Shown here piece by piece: positions 27,218 through 36,500 of a stretch of DNA of 64,000 bases. The position numbers were made by a program, and so were the translations under genes. The notes under the pieces were generated by a model. It did no database searches. It was given only the letters and a program-made list of their open reading frames with translations, and was not told the DNA's origin. Each line of letters opens with the position of its first letter. Within the stretch, counting starts at the first letter, position 1. The stretch comes from an uncultured Acidobacteriia bacterium (GTDB taxonomy: Bacteria > Acidobacteriota > Terriglobia > Bryobacterales > Bryobacteraceae): positions 1 to 64,000 of the forward strand of contig CAIQWJ010000029.1 in NCBI GenBank assembly GCA_903875575.1, in the 5' to 3' direction.

Positions 27218-28063
27218 CTAACGAATGAATTCGACTTCGACTTTGTTTGGGATTACACCGGCTTCGAAGCCTTTGTCGAACAGCAGACGAGTGGCCTTCG
27301 GGATGTCGTCGCCAGCGTCGACCGTGTGGTGATTCACGTACATCCCGACGAACTTTTCGGCCAGTCGCGGCTCCATGTCACGGGCGAACTGCATGGCGTA
27401 TTCGAGCGCTTCCGCGTGGTTGTCCAGCGCGTACTGGATACTGTCGCGCATCATGCGGCAGCATTCCGTCTTCACGTGATCCGGCAGGGAACGCAGGAGA
27501 ACATTGCAACCGAGAGGCAGCGGGAGTCCGAACGTTTCCTTCCACCATTTGCCGGTGTCCAGAACACGATGAAAGCCAGCCTTATTATAAGTGAGCTGCG
27601 CTTCATGGATAATGAGGCCGGCATCGGCCGCGCCGTCCTGCACCGCTTCGAGAATGTGATCGAACGGGACCACCACGGGGATGAAATCCGGCTCGAAGAT
27701 CTTCAGCGCCAGGTATGCCGTGGTCATCATGCCCGGAATGGCAACGCGCTTTCCTTTGATTTCAGAAGCTTCCATCGGGTGAGTGGTGACGACCAGCGGG
27801 CCGTAACCGTCGCCGACACTTGACCCACTGGCCATCAGGACGTACTTATCCGCCACGTATGTATACGCGTGATACGAAATTGCGCTGAGATCGTAAAAGC
27901 CTTCGCGGGCTTTCCTGTTGAGCGTTTCGATGTCCGCCAGTGTATGTCGAAAGTTAACAAAAGACGAGCGGACTTTCTTGGTCGCCAGTCCGTAAAACAT
28001 GAACGCGTCGTCGGAGTCCGGACTGTGAGCGCTCTGGATTTCAAATGTTTGCTGTTGCGGCAT
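27218..28063 (-). CDS. MqnD-like 1,4-dihydroxy-6-naphthoate synthase (menaquinone, futalosine route)
   Basis: 281 residues, with the periplasmic-binding-protein fold adapted as an enzyme. AHSPDSDDAFMFYGLA at the N-terminus corresponds to the SPxxDDxFMFYAL motif of MqnA/MqnD. YDLSAISYHAYTYV, DGYGPLVV and GLIIHEAQLTY match the MqnD branch, where a conserved histidine of the IHE motif acts in catalysis. It would convert cyclic dehypoxanthinyl futalosine in menaquinone synthesis. No other mqn gene is in the window. MqnA is the alternative, but length and motifs favour MqnD. Confidence 0.82.
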   Translation of the reverse strand: MPQQQTFEIQSAHSPDSDDAFMFYGLATKKVRSSFVNFRHTLADIETLNRKAREGFYDLSAISYHAYTYVADKYVLMASGSSVGDGYGPLVVTTHPMEASEIKGKRVAIPGMMTTAYLALKIFEPDFIPVVVPFDHILEAVQDGAADAGLIIHEAQLTYNKAGFHRVLDTGKWWKETFGLPLPLGCNVLLRSLPDHVKTECCRMMRDSIQYALDNHAEALEYAMQFARDMEPRLAEKFVGMYVNHHTVDAGDDIPKATRLLFDKGFEAGVIPNKVEVEFIR

Positions 28064-28211
28064 ATCGAAGGGGCGGAATTGACCAGTATCTCACGCCGTA
28101 CGCCATCAACCAACGACTGATCATTTTAGTTAATTAGCCTAAGAATATATAGATTCCTGTTGACGCTTCCCGCATAATAAATTTCGAAGACACCCTAAGG
28201 AGGTGGATGAT

Positions 28212-28409
28212 ATGGAACAACAACGCAAAAAGATTGTAGTGAATGTAATGATCCCGTTCGTCATGGCCCTGATCGTATTGGGCATGGTGATGACACGTCC
28301 AACCATGGAAGGTATCCGGACCGTGAATGTCGGCATGCTGCTGCTGACCGGCTCGCTGTTTGGTATCGCCGTGGCGCAGACGGTTTCCGTTCTCCGCAAG
28401 GCAAAGTAA
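28212..28409 (+). CDS. Small two-helix membrane protein with very strong Shine-Dalgarno
   Basis: 65 residues with a basic N-terminus (MEQQRKKIVVN) and two predicted helices (VMIPFVMALIVLGMVMT and VNVGMLLLTGSLFGIAVAQTVSVL). AAGGAGGTG, almost fully complementary to the 16S 3' end, lies 6 nt before ATG 28212. This rules against the track's GTG 28203, which is part of that site. This contrasts with the leaderless genes nearby and suggests high translation. The function is unknown. A terminator-like hairpin follows. Confidence 0.75.
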   Translation: MEQQRKKIVVNVMIPFVMALIVLGMVMTRPTMEGIRTVNVGMLLLTGSLFGIAVAQTVSVLRKAK

Positions 28410-28459
28410 GACGGCGGCCGTTGCGGAACCGCTTCGCGTGAGATAAGCGAGTCGTAGGT

Positions 28460-28490
28460 GGCAGCGGTCAGTTTCTGATCGCTGCCGTCT
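28460..28490 (+). terminator. Terminator-like hairpin
   Basis: GGCAGCGGTCAG, a TTT loop and CTGATCGCTGCC form a 12-bp stem with one G-U pair, followed by GTCTT. The remaining 28491-28633 gap before the convergent ThiF-like gene holds nothing I recognise. Confidence 0.65.
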
Positions 28491-28633
28491 TACCCACAAG
28501 TGCGCCTGAGAGGAGGCGTATCTTGTGACTCTGCCGGTACGGGAGAGTCCTGGGCGGATCCGAAGCAGCCATTATTTCGCATCGCCGTATGGTGTTTGCT
28601 GGTGCGAGGTATTTTTGGCGCTCCTGTTTGTCA

Positions 28634-29686
28634 CTAGTTTCCGAGGTATCTGGAATAGACACTTCTGGCTATGCCGGGATCGGTAGTGCCTTTGATAATG
28701 GCGCGACCGTCCGGGAAAACAGTCAATTCGTACTGGAGATCCTGAAAGCGCAGAGCAAACTCGTTCGCTCGCACAGTGCCCAGACCCGCCAGGCTGCCGG
28801 CAAGCGCCACAAGGTCGACTGGCCGCCTCCGCTCGTGAATCTGTACCGCATTGCGGCCGCATAAACTGACTGGCGCACGGTTGGTGCTGGTCAGGCAGAC
28901 AAACTCGCGCCGCCCACAGGTCGGGCAATCGATATTACGCGATGGCATCGAAACCTCCCGTACCGGCCCTGCCCACAAGTCCGCCGTAAAGATCTTCCGC
29001 CGCACACTTCCTGTACGTCCCGCCAGAATTTTGATCGCTTCCATCGCCTGAACAGATCCAATCACGCTCGTCACGGGGCCCAGAACGCCGGCCGTTTCGC
29101 ATGTCGGTTGGGCACCAGCGGGTGGCTCAGGGTAGACGCAACGGAAGCAGGCTGAATCCCCAGGCAGGACGGGCATCGCGATACCATAGGCCGAAACGGC
29201 CGCGCCGTAGATCCAGGGAACCCCGTCGCGCACCGCAAAATCGTTGATCAGCAGGCGGGTTTCGAAATTATCCGTGCCATCGAGGATAACGTCGGCACCT
29301 CCGAGCAATTCCTCAACATTCCCCGCATCCAGATCTGAAATGTGGGCCTCTATGGCGATGTTCGAATTCGCCGCGAGCAGATGGCGACGCGCCGCCTCCG
29401 CCTTAGGCAGAGCGACTTCGGCGTCGGCCTCCGTGTACAGCACCTGGCGCTGCAGGTTGCTGACTTCCACGTAATCGCGATCCACAAGGCGCAAAGTACC
29501 CACGCCGGCTCGGGCCAGGAGCCCGGCCTGAACCGTTCCGAGGGCGCCGCATCCGACGACCACTGCGGTGGCGCGGCCCAGGCGCTCCTGCCCTTCCGGA
29601 CCCAGAGGGGAGAATCGGGTCTGTCTGCTGTAACGATTGTTGTGGGGTTCGCTCACTGTTTGCAGACGGATGGCGTCTGGCGACAT
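28634..29686 (-). CDS. ThiF/MoeB-family E1-like adenylyltransferase
   Basis: 350 residues. The adenylation site VVGCGALGTVQAGLLARAGVG, the NLQRQVLYTEADA Arg-finger region, DGTDNFETRLLINDF, and the zinc CxxC pairs (CFRCVYPEP and CPTCGRREFVC) are intact. It activates the C-terminal glycine of a ThiS or MoaD-like sulphur carrier. After the catalytic part, an extra 100 residues (CPTCGRREFVCLTSTNRAPV onwards) replace the rhodanese domain of larger members. The specific partner is not in the window, so thiamine versus molybdopterin remains open. Confidence 0.88.
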   Translation of the reverse strand: MSPDAIRLQTVSEPHNNRYSRQTRFSPLGPEGQERLGRATAVVVGCGALGTVQAGLLARAGVGTLRLVDRDYVEVSNLQRQVLYTEADAEVALPKAEAARRHLLAANSNIAIEAHISDLDAGNVEELLGGADVILDGTDNFETRLLINDFAVRDGVPWIYGAAVSAYGIAMPVLPGDSACFRCVYPEPPAGAQPTCETAGVLGPVTSVIGSVQAMEAIKILAGRTGSVRRKIFTADLWAGPVREVSMPSRNIDCPTCGRREFVCLTSTNRAPVSLCGRNAVQIHERRRPVDLVALAGSLAGLGTVRANEFALRFQDLQYELTVFPDGRAIIKGTTDPGIARSVYSRYLGN

Positions 29687-29757
29687 CGTAACAGATAGTC
29701 AGGGATTGTTGTAAATAAACGGCAACGCCATCAACATAGGGCATTTCCATTGGTAGT

Positions 29758-32700
29758 ATGGAACTGGTGCGGAGTCTGTGTTTTACGAGCTTTTTAGCTA
29801 TTTGTCTGCTCGGTCCCGCCGCTAACGCGGAGCCTCAAGCCGTAACACGTGTGCCCGTGGCGACAAGCCAGGCTGCGGCGGCAAATGGCGCATCGCTGGA
29901 CGGCCTGACCATCGCACATCTGACGTTCGAACCCGCAGAGCAACCGCTGGAGGCGTCCGTCCTGTTCGACCTGCTGCCTTTCCGCGTCGGCGGTACATTT
30001 CGCGCCGCGTTAACGCGGGATGCGATCCAGAGACTTTACGCGACTGGCCGTTACGCGGATATTCAGATCGATGCCGAGCCATCTGGTGCCGGTGTACCCG
30101 GTACGGGTTCCGGCGTAGACCTTCGGATTGTTACGAAGGGCAGTTGGTTCTTCGGGCATGTCGAGATTCAGGGCGACGTTTCCGAACCACCCAACGCCGG
30201 CCAGATCCTGAGCGTGACCGGCATCACGCTTGGCCAACCGTTTGACGTCGGGGATATTGCAGCAGCCGAAGAGAAGATCCGTCAGTTGCTGATCAACAAC
30301 GGCTACTTTCTTCCGTCGATCTCCCACCGCATTGACTATGAGAACGCGGATCAACAGGTGCGCGTGACCTTTGAGCTAAGAGTCGGCCGCCGGGCTCATT
30401 ACGCGCTGCCGGTGATTACGGGCGACACATCCGTTCTCAGCGCACGGGCGATCGACAGGGTGACCGATTGGCACCGGTTTCTGATGCCAGGCTATCGCGG
30501 CATTACTCAGACGCGCACGAGAGTCGGTATCGACAAGATCCGGCTCGCCTACCAGAAGTCCAACCGATTACTGGCGACCGTGACGTTCTCCGGCATCGAT
30601 CAGGCGGGTGGCGACGGGAAGGGCAAGGGCCGCACGCCACTGGGAACGGCACGAATTGAAGTAACGCCTGGACCGGTCGTCGATGTGAAGGCAACCGGAG
30701 CCAAAGTGTCCCGGAAGGATCTGACTCAGAATCTGCCCATTTTTGAAGAAGGCGCTGTGGATGCTGACCTGCTGGCAGAGGGGAAGACAAATCTCCGCAA
30801 CTATTTTCAGGAGCAGGGCTATTTTGATGTGGAGGTAGAGTTCAGCCGCCGGGATGTAAATGGCAGCAAGACGGAGATTGAGTATGCAGTCAAACCCGGG
30901 CAGCGGCATCGAATGGTCAGCCTCGCGATCCGTGGCAACAGGTACTTCGATGAAAAAACGCTCCGGGAGCGAATGCTGGTGTTACCGAAATCGTTCGAGT
31001 TCCGCCGGGGACGGTACAGCGAGAGCATGGCTGCCCGGGATAAGGCGGTAATAGAAGAACTCTACCGTTCAAATGGCTTCCGTGACGTCCACGTACTCAT
31101 CGAGACACAGGATGACTACAGGATGGTGAAAGGCGATATCGCGGCCGTCTTTACCATTACAGAAGGCGAGCAATACCGGGTGGCATCCCTCACCGTCGCG
31201 GGTGCAGAGAAGCTGGATCTCTCAACAACAACTGACCGATTAACGTCGCAGGCGGGGCAGCCATTCAGCGAGGCCGATGTAGCGTCTGACCGGGAAACGA
31301 TACTAAATGCGTACGGCGCGGCCGGGTATTCAGATGCTGCTTTTGAATGGACGTGGGCTCAAGGTCCCGCACCCTTCACTGTTGCGCTGAAATTCACGAT
31401 CCGTGAGGGAGCCCCGCAGTTCGTCCGCGACGTTATTGTGACGGGTCTCTCGACCACGCGCAGTTCGCTGGCCTATGCGCAGGTGAAAGAGAGGCCAGGG
31501 GATCCTCTTTCGGCCACAGCGATGGCGGAAACGCAGCGGCGATTATACGATCTGGGAATTTTTTCTCAGGTCAACATGGCAGTGCAGAATCCGGACGGGG
31601 AAGAGACACGCCGCCGGGTTCTGTACGATCTTCAGGAAGCATCACGCTACTCTTTCACCGCCGGTCTTGGCACGGAGTTCGGACGCATAGGCACCGGCAC
31701 TACGTCGTCCGATCTTTCAAATCCCGGCGGTTCGGCAACCCTGACGCCCCGCGTTTCTTTGGGGCTGACACGCCTGAATCTTCTGGGGCTGGGCCAGTCG
31801 CTTGGCATCCAGCTGCGGCTCTCCACGGTGCAAAAGCGCGGCTCGATCAACTACTTCGTGCCCAGGGTTTTCAACCGAGCGCGTTTTGACGGGAACTTTA
31901 CCATCCTCTATGACGACACTTACGACGTGAACACGTTTCGAGCCATTCGCCGGGAAGTTTCGGCGCAGGTGTCAGAGCGCATTTCGAAAACGCTGACCGC
32001 TTTCTATCGCCTCTCGTACCGTGATGTCGGCGTATCCGAACTCAGAATCTCGCCCTATCTGGTTCCGCGGCTGGCTCAATCCGCACGGGTGGGAATCGGG
32101 TCATTCAACGTGGTGCATGACCGCCGGGACGATCCCATCGATCCTCACAAGGGAATCTACAGTACGCTTGACGTTGGTGTGGCCACGAAGGCTCTGGGTT
32201 CGCAGACCAACTTTGTCCGGCTACTGGGACGCAATTCGACGTACTACAGTCTGGGGCCGAAACTGGTACTGGCGCGTGAAACACAGTTCGGCGTGGAGAA
32301 GGCGTTCCGGGCGACGGTGTCGACCGATTTTTCGGATCCCATCCCCCTGCCCGAAAGATTCTACGGTGGCGGTGGAACCACTATGCGCGGTTTCCCGCAA
32401 AACCAGGCCGGCCCCCGAGATCCGTCCACAGGGTTTCCGATCGGCGGCTCCGCACTCTTTTTCAACAGTACCGAATTGCGCTTCCCCCTCTACGGCACAA
32501 ATATTCGCGGAGTATTTTTTGAGGACATGGGTAACGTGTTTTCGACGATCGGCAATATGTCGCTCCGGTTCAATCAGAATGGCCTTGGGGATTTTGACTA
32601 CATGACGCACGCAGCGGGGTTCGGCCTGCGCTACAGAACACCACTGGGCCCTCTGCGCTTCGATCTTTCCTATGGTCTGAATCCGCCTAAATACAACGGG

Positions 32701-32829
32701 TTTACGGGCGACTATTCCCAACTGGTGCAGTGTACGCAGCCAGGCACGCCGGCAACCGGAGTCTGCCAGCCGTCGGTGCAGCAGATCAGCCACATTCAGT
32801 TCTTTTTTTCCATCGGGCAGGCCTTCTGA
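29758..32829 (+). CDS. Omp85-family outer membrane protein (BamA/TamA-like)
   Basis: 1023 residues. A signal peptide (LAICLLGPAANA, cleavage near 24) is followed by about five POTRA domains (residues 45-560; e.g. GRYADIQIDAEPSG, NYFQEQGYFDVEVEFSRRD) and a C-terminal 16-stranded barrel with the conserved GGGTTMRGFPQN (the VRGF/Y/I-type lid-lock signature) and terminal FSIGQAF ending in Phe. It inserts or secretes proteins across the outer membrane. Its ORF ends over the start of a SurA-like gene, followed by tamB, so a TAM-like translocation complex is likely; BamA identity is the alternative. Confidence 0.92.
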   Translation: MELVRSLCFTSFLAICLLGPAANAEPQAVTRVPVATSQAAAANGASLDGLTIAHLTFEPAEQPLEASVLFDLLPFRVGGTFRAALTRDAIQRLYATGRYADIQIDAEPSGAGVPGTGSGVDLRIVTKGSWFFGHVEIQGDVSEPPNAGQILSVTGITLGQPFDVGDIAAAEEKIRQLLINNGYFLPSISHRIDYENADQQVRVTFELRVGRRAHYALPVITGDTSVLSARAIDRVTDWHRFLMPGYRGITQTRTRVGIDKIRLAYQKSNRLLATVTFSGIDQAGGDGKGKGRTPLGTARIEVTPGPVVDVKATGAKVSRKDLTQNLPIFEEGAVDADLLAEGKTNLRNYFQEQGYFDVEVEFSRRDVNGSKTEIEYAVKPGQRHRMVSLAIRGNRYFDEKTLRERMLVLPKSFEFRRGRYSESMAARDKAVIEELYRSNGFRDVHVLIETQDDYRMVKGDIAAVFTITEGEQYRVASLTVAGAEKLDLSTTTDRLTSQAGQPFSEADVASDRETILNAYGAAGYSDAAFEWTWAQGPAPFTVALKFTIREGAPQFVRDVIVTGLSTTRSSLAYAQVKERPGDPLSATAMAETQRRLYDLGIFSQVNMAVQNPDGEETRRRVLYDLQEASRYSFTAGLGTEFGRIGTGTTSSDLSNPGGSATLTPRVSLGLTRLNLLGLGQSLGIQLRLSTVQKRGSINYFVPRVFNRARFDGNFTILYDDTYDVNTFRAIRREVSAQVSERISKTLTAFYRLSYRDVGVSELRISPYLVPRLAQSARVGIGSFNVVHDRRDDPIDPHKGIYSTLDVGVATKALGSQTNFVRLLGRNSTYYSLGPKLVLARETQFGVEKAFRATVSTDFSDPIPLPERFYGGGGTTMRGFPQNQAGPRDPSTGFPIGGSALFFNSTELRFPLYGTNIRGVFFEDMGNVFSTIGNMSLRFNQNGLGDFDYMTHAAGFGLRYRTPLGPLRFDLSYGLNPPKYNGFTGDYSQLVQCTQPGTPATGVCQPSVQQISHIQFFFSIGQAF

Positions 32830-33521
32830 TGACTCGCACATTCTCATTCATGATGTGTGGACTGCTCGCGTGGAGCGCCACGCCAGCGAGCGCCGCACTG
32901 GTGGATCGGGTGGCCATTACGGTGGGAAACAAGGTCATCACGGAAAGCGAGATTGTCCGGCGAATCCGGCTCGCTGCATTTCAGAACGGGCTGCAGCCGG
33001 ACTATGGTCTGGCGGCACGCCGGGAAGCGGCCAGGAGTCTGATTGATCTGAAGATGGTGGAGCGGGAGATGGACCTCGGTCACTATCCCCGCACGGAGCC
33101 GGAGCGGGAGATGGACCTCGGTCACTATCCCCGCACGGAGCCGGAGCGGGCGAAAACGCTGCTGGCCGCGTTTACCGCTGAGCATTTTCGCTCCAGTCCG
33201 GAGGCTTTGCGGATGGCGCTGGCCGGAAGTTCCCTCGCATCCGCCGATCTTATGGAAGAACTCGCCGAGCAAAACGATCTGACTTCATTTCTCGACCTGC
33301 GCTTCCGTCCCTCGGTGCAGATTTCCGACGCCGAAATCGAAAAGTATTTTCACGAGAACATTGAGTCAAAGAATCCCGTCCCGCCCGTGGAATTGAGCGA
33401 TGTCCGGACCGGCATCGAGCAGATTCTGGCCGCACACCGTGCGGATCAGGATCTGGACGCGTGGCTGCAGGACCAAAAGAAGCGGACGAAAATTGTTTAC
33501 GTGGTGGAGGACCTGCAGTGA
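32829..33521 (+). CDS. SurA N-terminal-domain-like periplasmic protein
   Basis: 230 residues with a signal peptide (MTRTFSFMMCGLLAWSATPASAA). The start VDRVAITVGNKVITESEIVRRIR is the typical SurA/PpiC-chaperone N-domain helix region (normally DRIVAVVNxxxIT). Helical segments follow, but no parvulin PPIase domain is present, so it would act as a chaperone or assembly helper. ATG 32829 overlaps the upstream TGA by one base (ATGA type), and its own TGA overlaps GTG 33518 of tamB. Residues 78-105 are an exact 14-residue tandem duplication. Confidence 0.78.
   Translation: MTRTFSFMMCGLLAWSATPASAALVDRVAITVGNKVITESEIVRRIRLAAFQNGLQPDYGLAARREAARSLIDLKMVEREMDLGHYPRTEPEREMDLGHYPRTEPERAKTLLAAFTAEHFRSSPEALRMALAGSSLASADLMEELAEQNDLTSFLDLRFRPSVQISDAEIEKYFHENIESKNPVPPVELSDVRTGIEQILAAHRADQDLDAWLQDQKKRTKIVYVVEDLQ
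33060..33143 (+). repeat. Perfect 42-bp tandem duplication inside the SurA-like gene
   Basis: Two exact copies (33060-33101 and 33102-33143) encoding EREMDLGHYPRTEP twice, followed by the first seven bases of a third copy (GAGCGGG). The reading frame is preserved. Confidence 0.97.
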
Positions 33522-36500
33522 ACCGCCGCCTGAAAATTGGACTCGCAGTCTTCGCGTCCCTGGTAATTCTGGTGCTGGTGACCGGCTGCGCGGCGCTTTT
33601 CGTCGCGCAGAGCGACTGGCTTCGTGAGAAGCTCCGCGCCGCCATCGTGGAGCAGGCGGAAACGGCTACCGGAGGACGGGTTGAGATCGCAAAGTTTCAA
33701 CTCAACTGGAGCAGCCTGAACGCTGAGGTGGACGGTCTTGTTATCCACGGCACGGAAGCGCCGAGCCAGGCCCCGTTTCTCGCCGTGGACCATGTAACCA
33801 TAGGCCTCCGGATCGTCTCCCTCTTCACACGCGATATTCGTCTGGAGAAACTCACCGTCACGCGCCCACGAGCGCATATCATCATCGACGCGGCTGGCGG
33901 CACCAATCTGCCGCGCCCGAAAACAACCTCAAACGCACGTACGGCAGACACCATCCTCAATCTGAAGATCGCGCACGTTGCGGTGCGGGACGGAACAGCG
34001 CTGGCTGAATCGCCAGGCAATCCGCCGCATACTTATCCATGGAGTGGCGGCGGGCGGAATCTCGCTCTTTTGGCCACCTATGACCCCGCGCGCGATCGCT
34101 ACGCGGGCGACGTCTCGTTTGCTCCGCTGCATCTGACGCTCGAAGGGTATGGTCCGCTGGATGTGGACCTGACGGCGACGGCAGCCATGGAGCGGAATCG
34201 AGTGTTCGTACAGAAGGCCACACTGAAGAGCCAGGGCTCGGAAATCGACCTCAGCGAGATCAATATCGGGAGCTTCGCCGACCCCGTAGTGACCGCGCAT
34301 TATGGTGTAACAGTCTCGGCGGCGGAGGCAGCGCGGGTGCTGCACTGGAAGCTTCCTATATCGGGCACGGTAAACGTGGCGGGCAATGCGCGATACGTGT
34401 CACCGGAGGATTTCGAACTTGCAGGGGATCTCCGCGGCACCGGACTTGCCTATGGCAAGGTTCGCAACATCCGACTGACAGGAAAGGTCGCGGGTTCGCA
34501 GGCCAAAATGGCGATCACCTCGTTGCGGGCGAGTCTGCTGGGCGGCACCGCCGTTGGCGGCGTGGAGACAAAAGGCTATGAGGTTTACCGGATCGCCGGT
34601 ACCATCGCAGGCCTCGACGCGCGAAACCTCGCGGCACTGGGCACCACACAAACCGTTCCTTACGATGGCGTGCTGGCAGGCACGGTGGCCGCCACCGGGA
34701 GATTTCGCGATACCTCGCGTTTCGACGATGCCACCGCGCACCTGACGATCGGGCCCGCCGCAATCGGCCCCACCGCTCATGGAGAGCTATCAGTACATTA
34801 CACCGGCTCGACTTCAAAACTCGAAGTGTCCAATTCGTGGCTTCAACTGCCCAATACCCGCCTGGATGTGAGCGGAACACTTGGTGCCGCACAGACCATA
34901 TCGCGGGCTTCCTCGCGGTCCACATCGCTGGCTGTCAAACTCGACACCAACGACCTCAACGATCTTCTCCCTGTGATGAGCGGGCAGGCTCTGCCTTTCA
35001 CTCTGCGAAACGGTTCGGCGTCATTCGCCGGAACTGTAAGCGGCACTCTCGACGACCCTCGCGTGGAAGGCCACGTCACCCTGAACCACGCCGTCTACGA
35101 TAACCGCCTTGTGGATTCAGTCACCGGAGATGTCACTGCATCGGCTACGCAGGCGACCACCACCCACGCCACTCTGGTCTATGACGGCATCACCGCGAGC
35201 GTTGCTGGCACAATCACACTCACGAACTGGTCCGCAGACAAAAAGTCAGCCGTTTCGGGCGATGTGACGATCGGGAACGTGGATCTGGTGCACGCCCTGA
35301 CACTATCGGGACTGGAAAAAGACGTGCCTGCAACCGGCACTGTATCGGTAAGCGCGAAGGTATCCGGAACGGTCGGACAGCCGGCGGGAAGCGCCGACGT
35401 CACGTTCAGCAAAGGCTTGTTTTACCAGCAGCCGTACGACTCCATCACCAGTCATCTGCAGTACACCAATGCGGATCTGCAAACCGCCAGCGGCGTCTTC
35501 ACTTCCGGCCCGAAGCGAGTCACCTTCGACATTCGTTACCCGCACAACGGCCAGACGTTCCCCGCCGGCTCGCTGGAAATCTCGGCAGCCAGCAATACGA
35601 TGGCGCTCAACCAGATTGCGCTATTGCGGCAGCGGCAACCGGATATTCAGGGCACTGCACAGTTTCAGGGAAAGTCGACCGTGCGCGTCTCCGTTGACGC
35701 ACAGAAGACCGCCCACTTCGAATTGACGAGCCTGAACGGCGATGGCACCGCCACGGGTATCGGACTTGCCGGGCGCGAACTGGGCAATTCACATTTCTCC
35801 GCCCGAACACAGGCCGGCACATTGACCGCCGACTTTGATTCCAACGTGGCAAATGCCGCCATCAAAGGACAGGCGCGAGTGGAACTGACGGGTGACGACC
35901 GGACAACGGGTTCCATTTCCCTGTCCAACGCAAACGTCGGCGCTGTGGCCGCCCTGCTGTCAAGCGGCGACGATGCAAAGAAATTCGCGTTCGATGGCTC
36001 GGTGGAGGCGCAGGTGGATTTCAGCGGCCCGCTTTTCCTCCCGGCGCAGATGACGGCAACAGCCACGGTGCGGCAACTCGAGGTACATCCAACTGCAGGC
36101 TCGCCTCTTGCGAAGGCGATCGCCGGATTCAGCCTTCGCAGCAGCGGGCAGGTAAAAGTCTCCTACGAGAAGTCGGTGATCCGGGTGGATTCTGCGCACT
36201 TTCTGGCACCGGAAACAGACATGACCATCAGCGGTACTGCAGATACTTTGAGTGCGACCCCGTTGAATCTGCGCCTGCAGGGCGACGTCAATCTCGCCAT
36301 CCTGCGGAACTTCGTGCCGGATCTGGTGGCGTCGGGAACAGTCTCCGTCGCAGGCCTGGTTCGGGGAAGCTGGGGCACTCCCGATTTCAGCGGGCGCGCA
36401 GGTATTCGCAATGGCGAATTCCACTATCCGGATTTCGCCAATGGTTTGAGCAACGCGACAGGCTCCGTCGTGTTCTCGGGTTCGCGGGCCACCATTGAAT

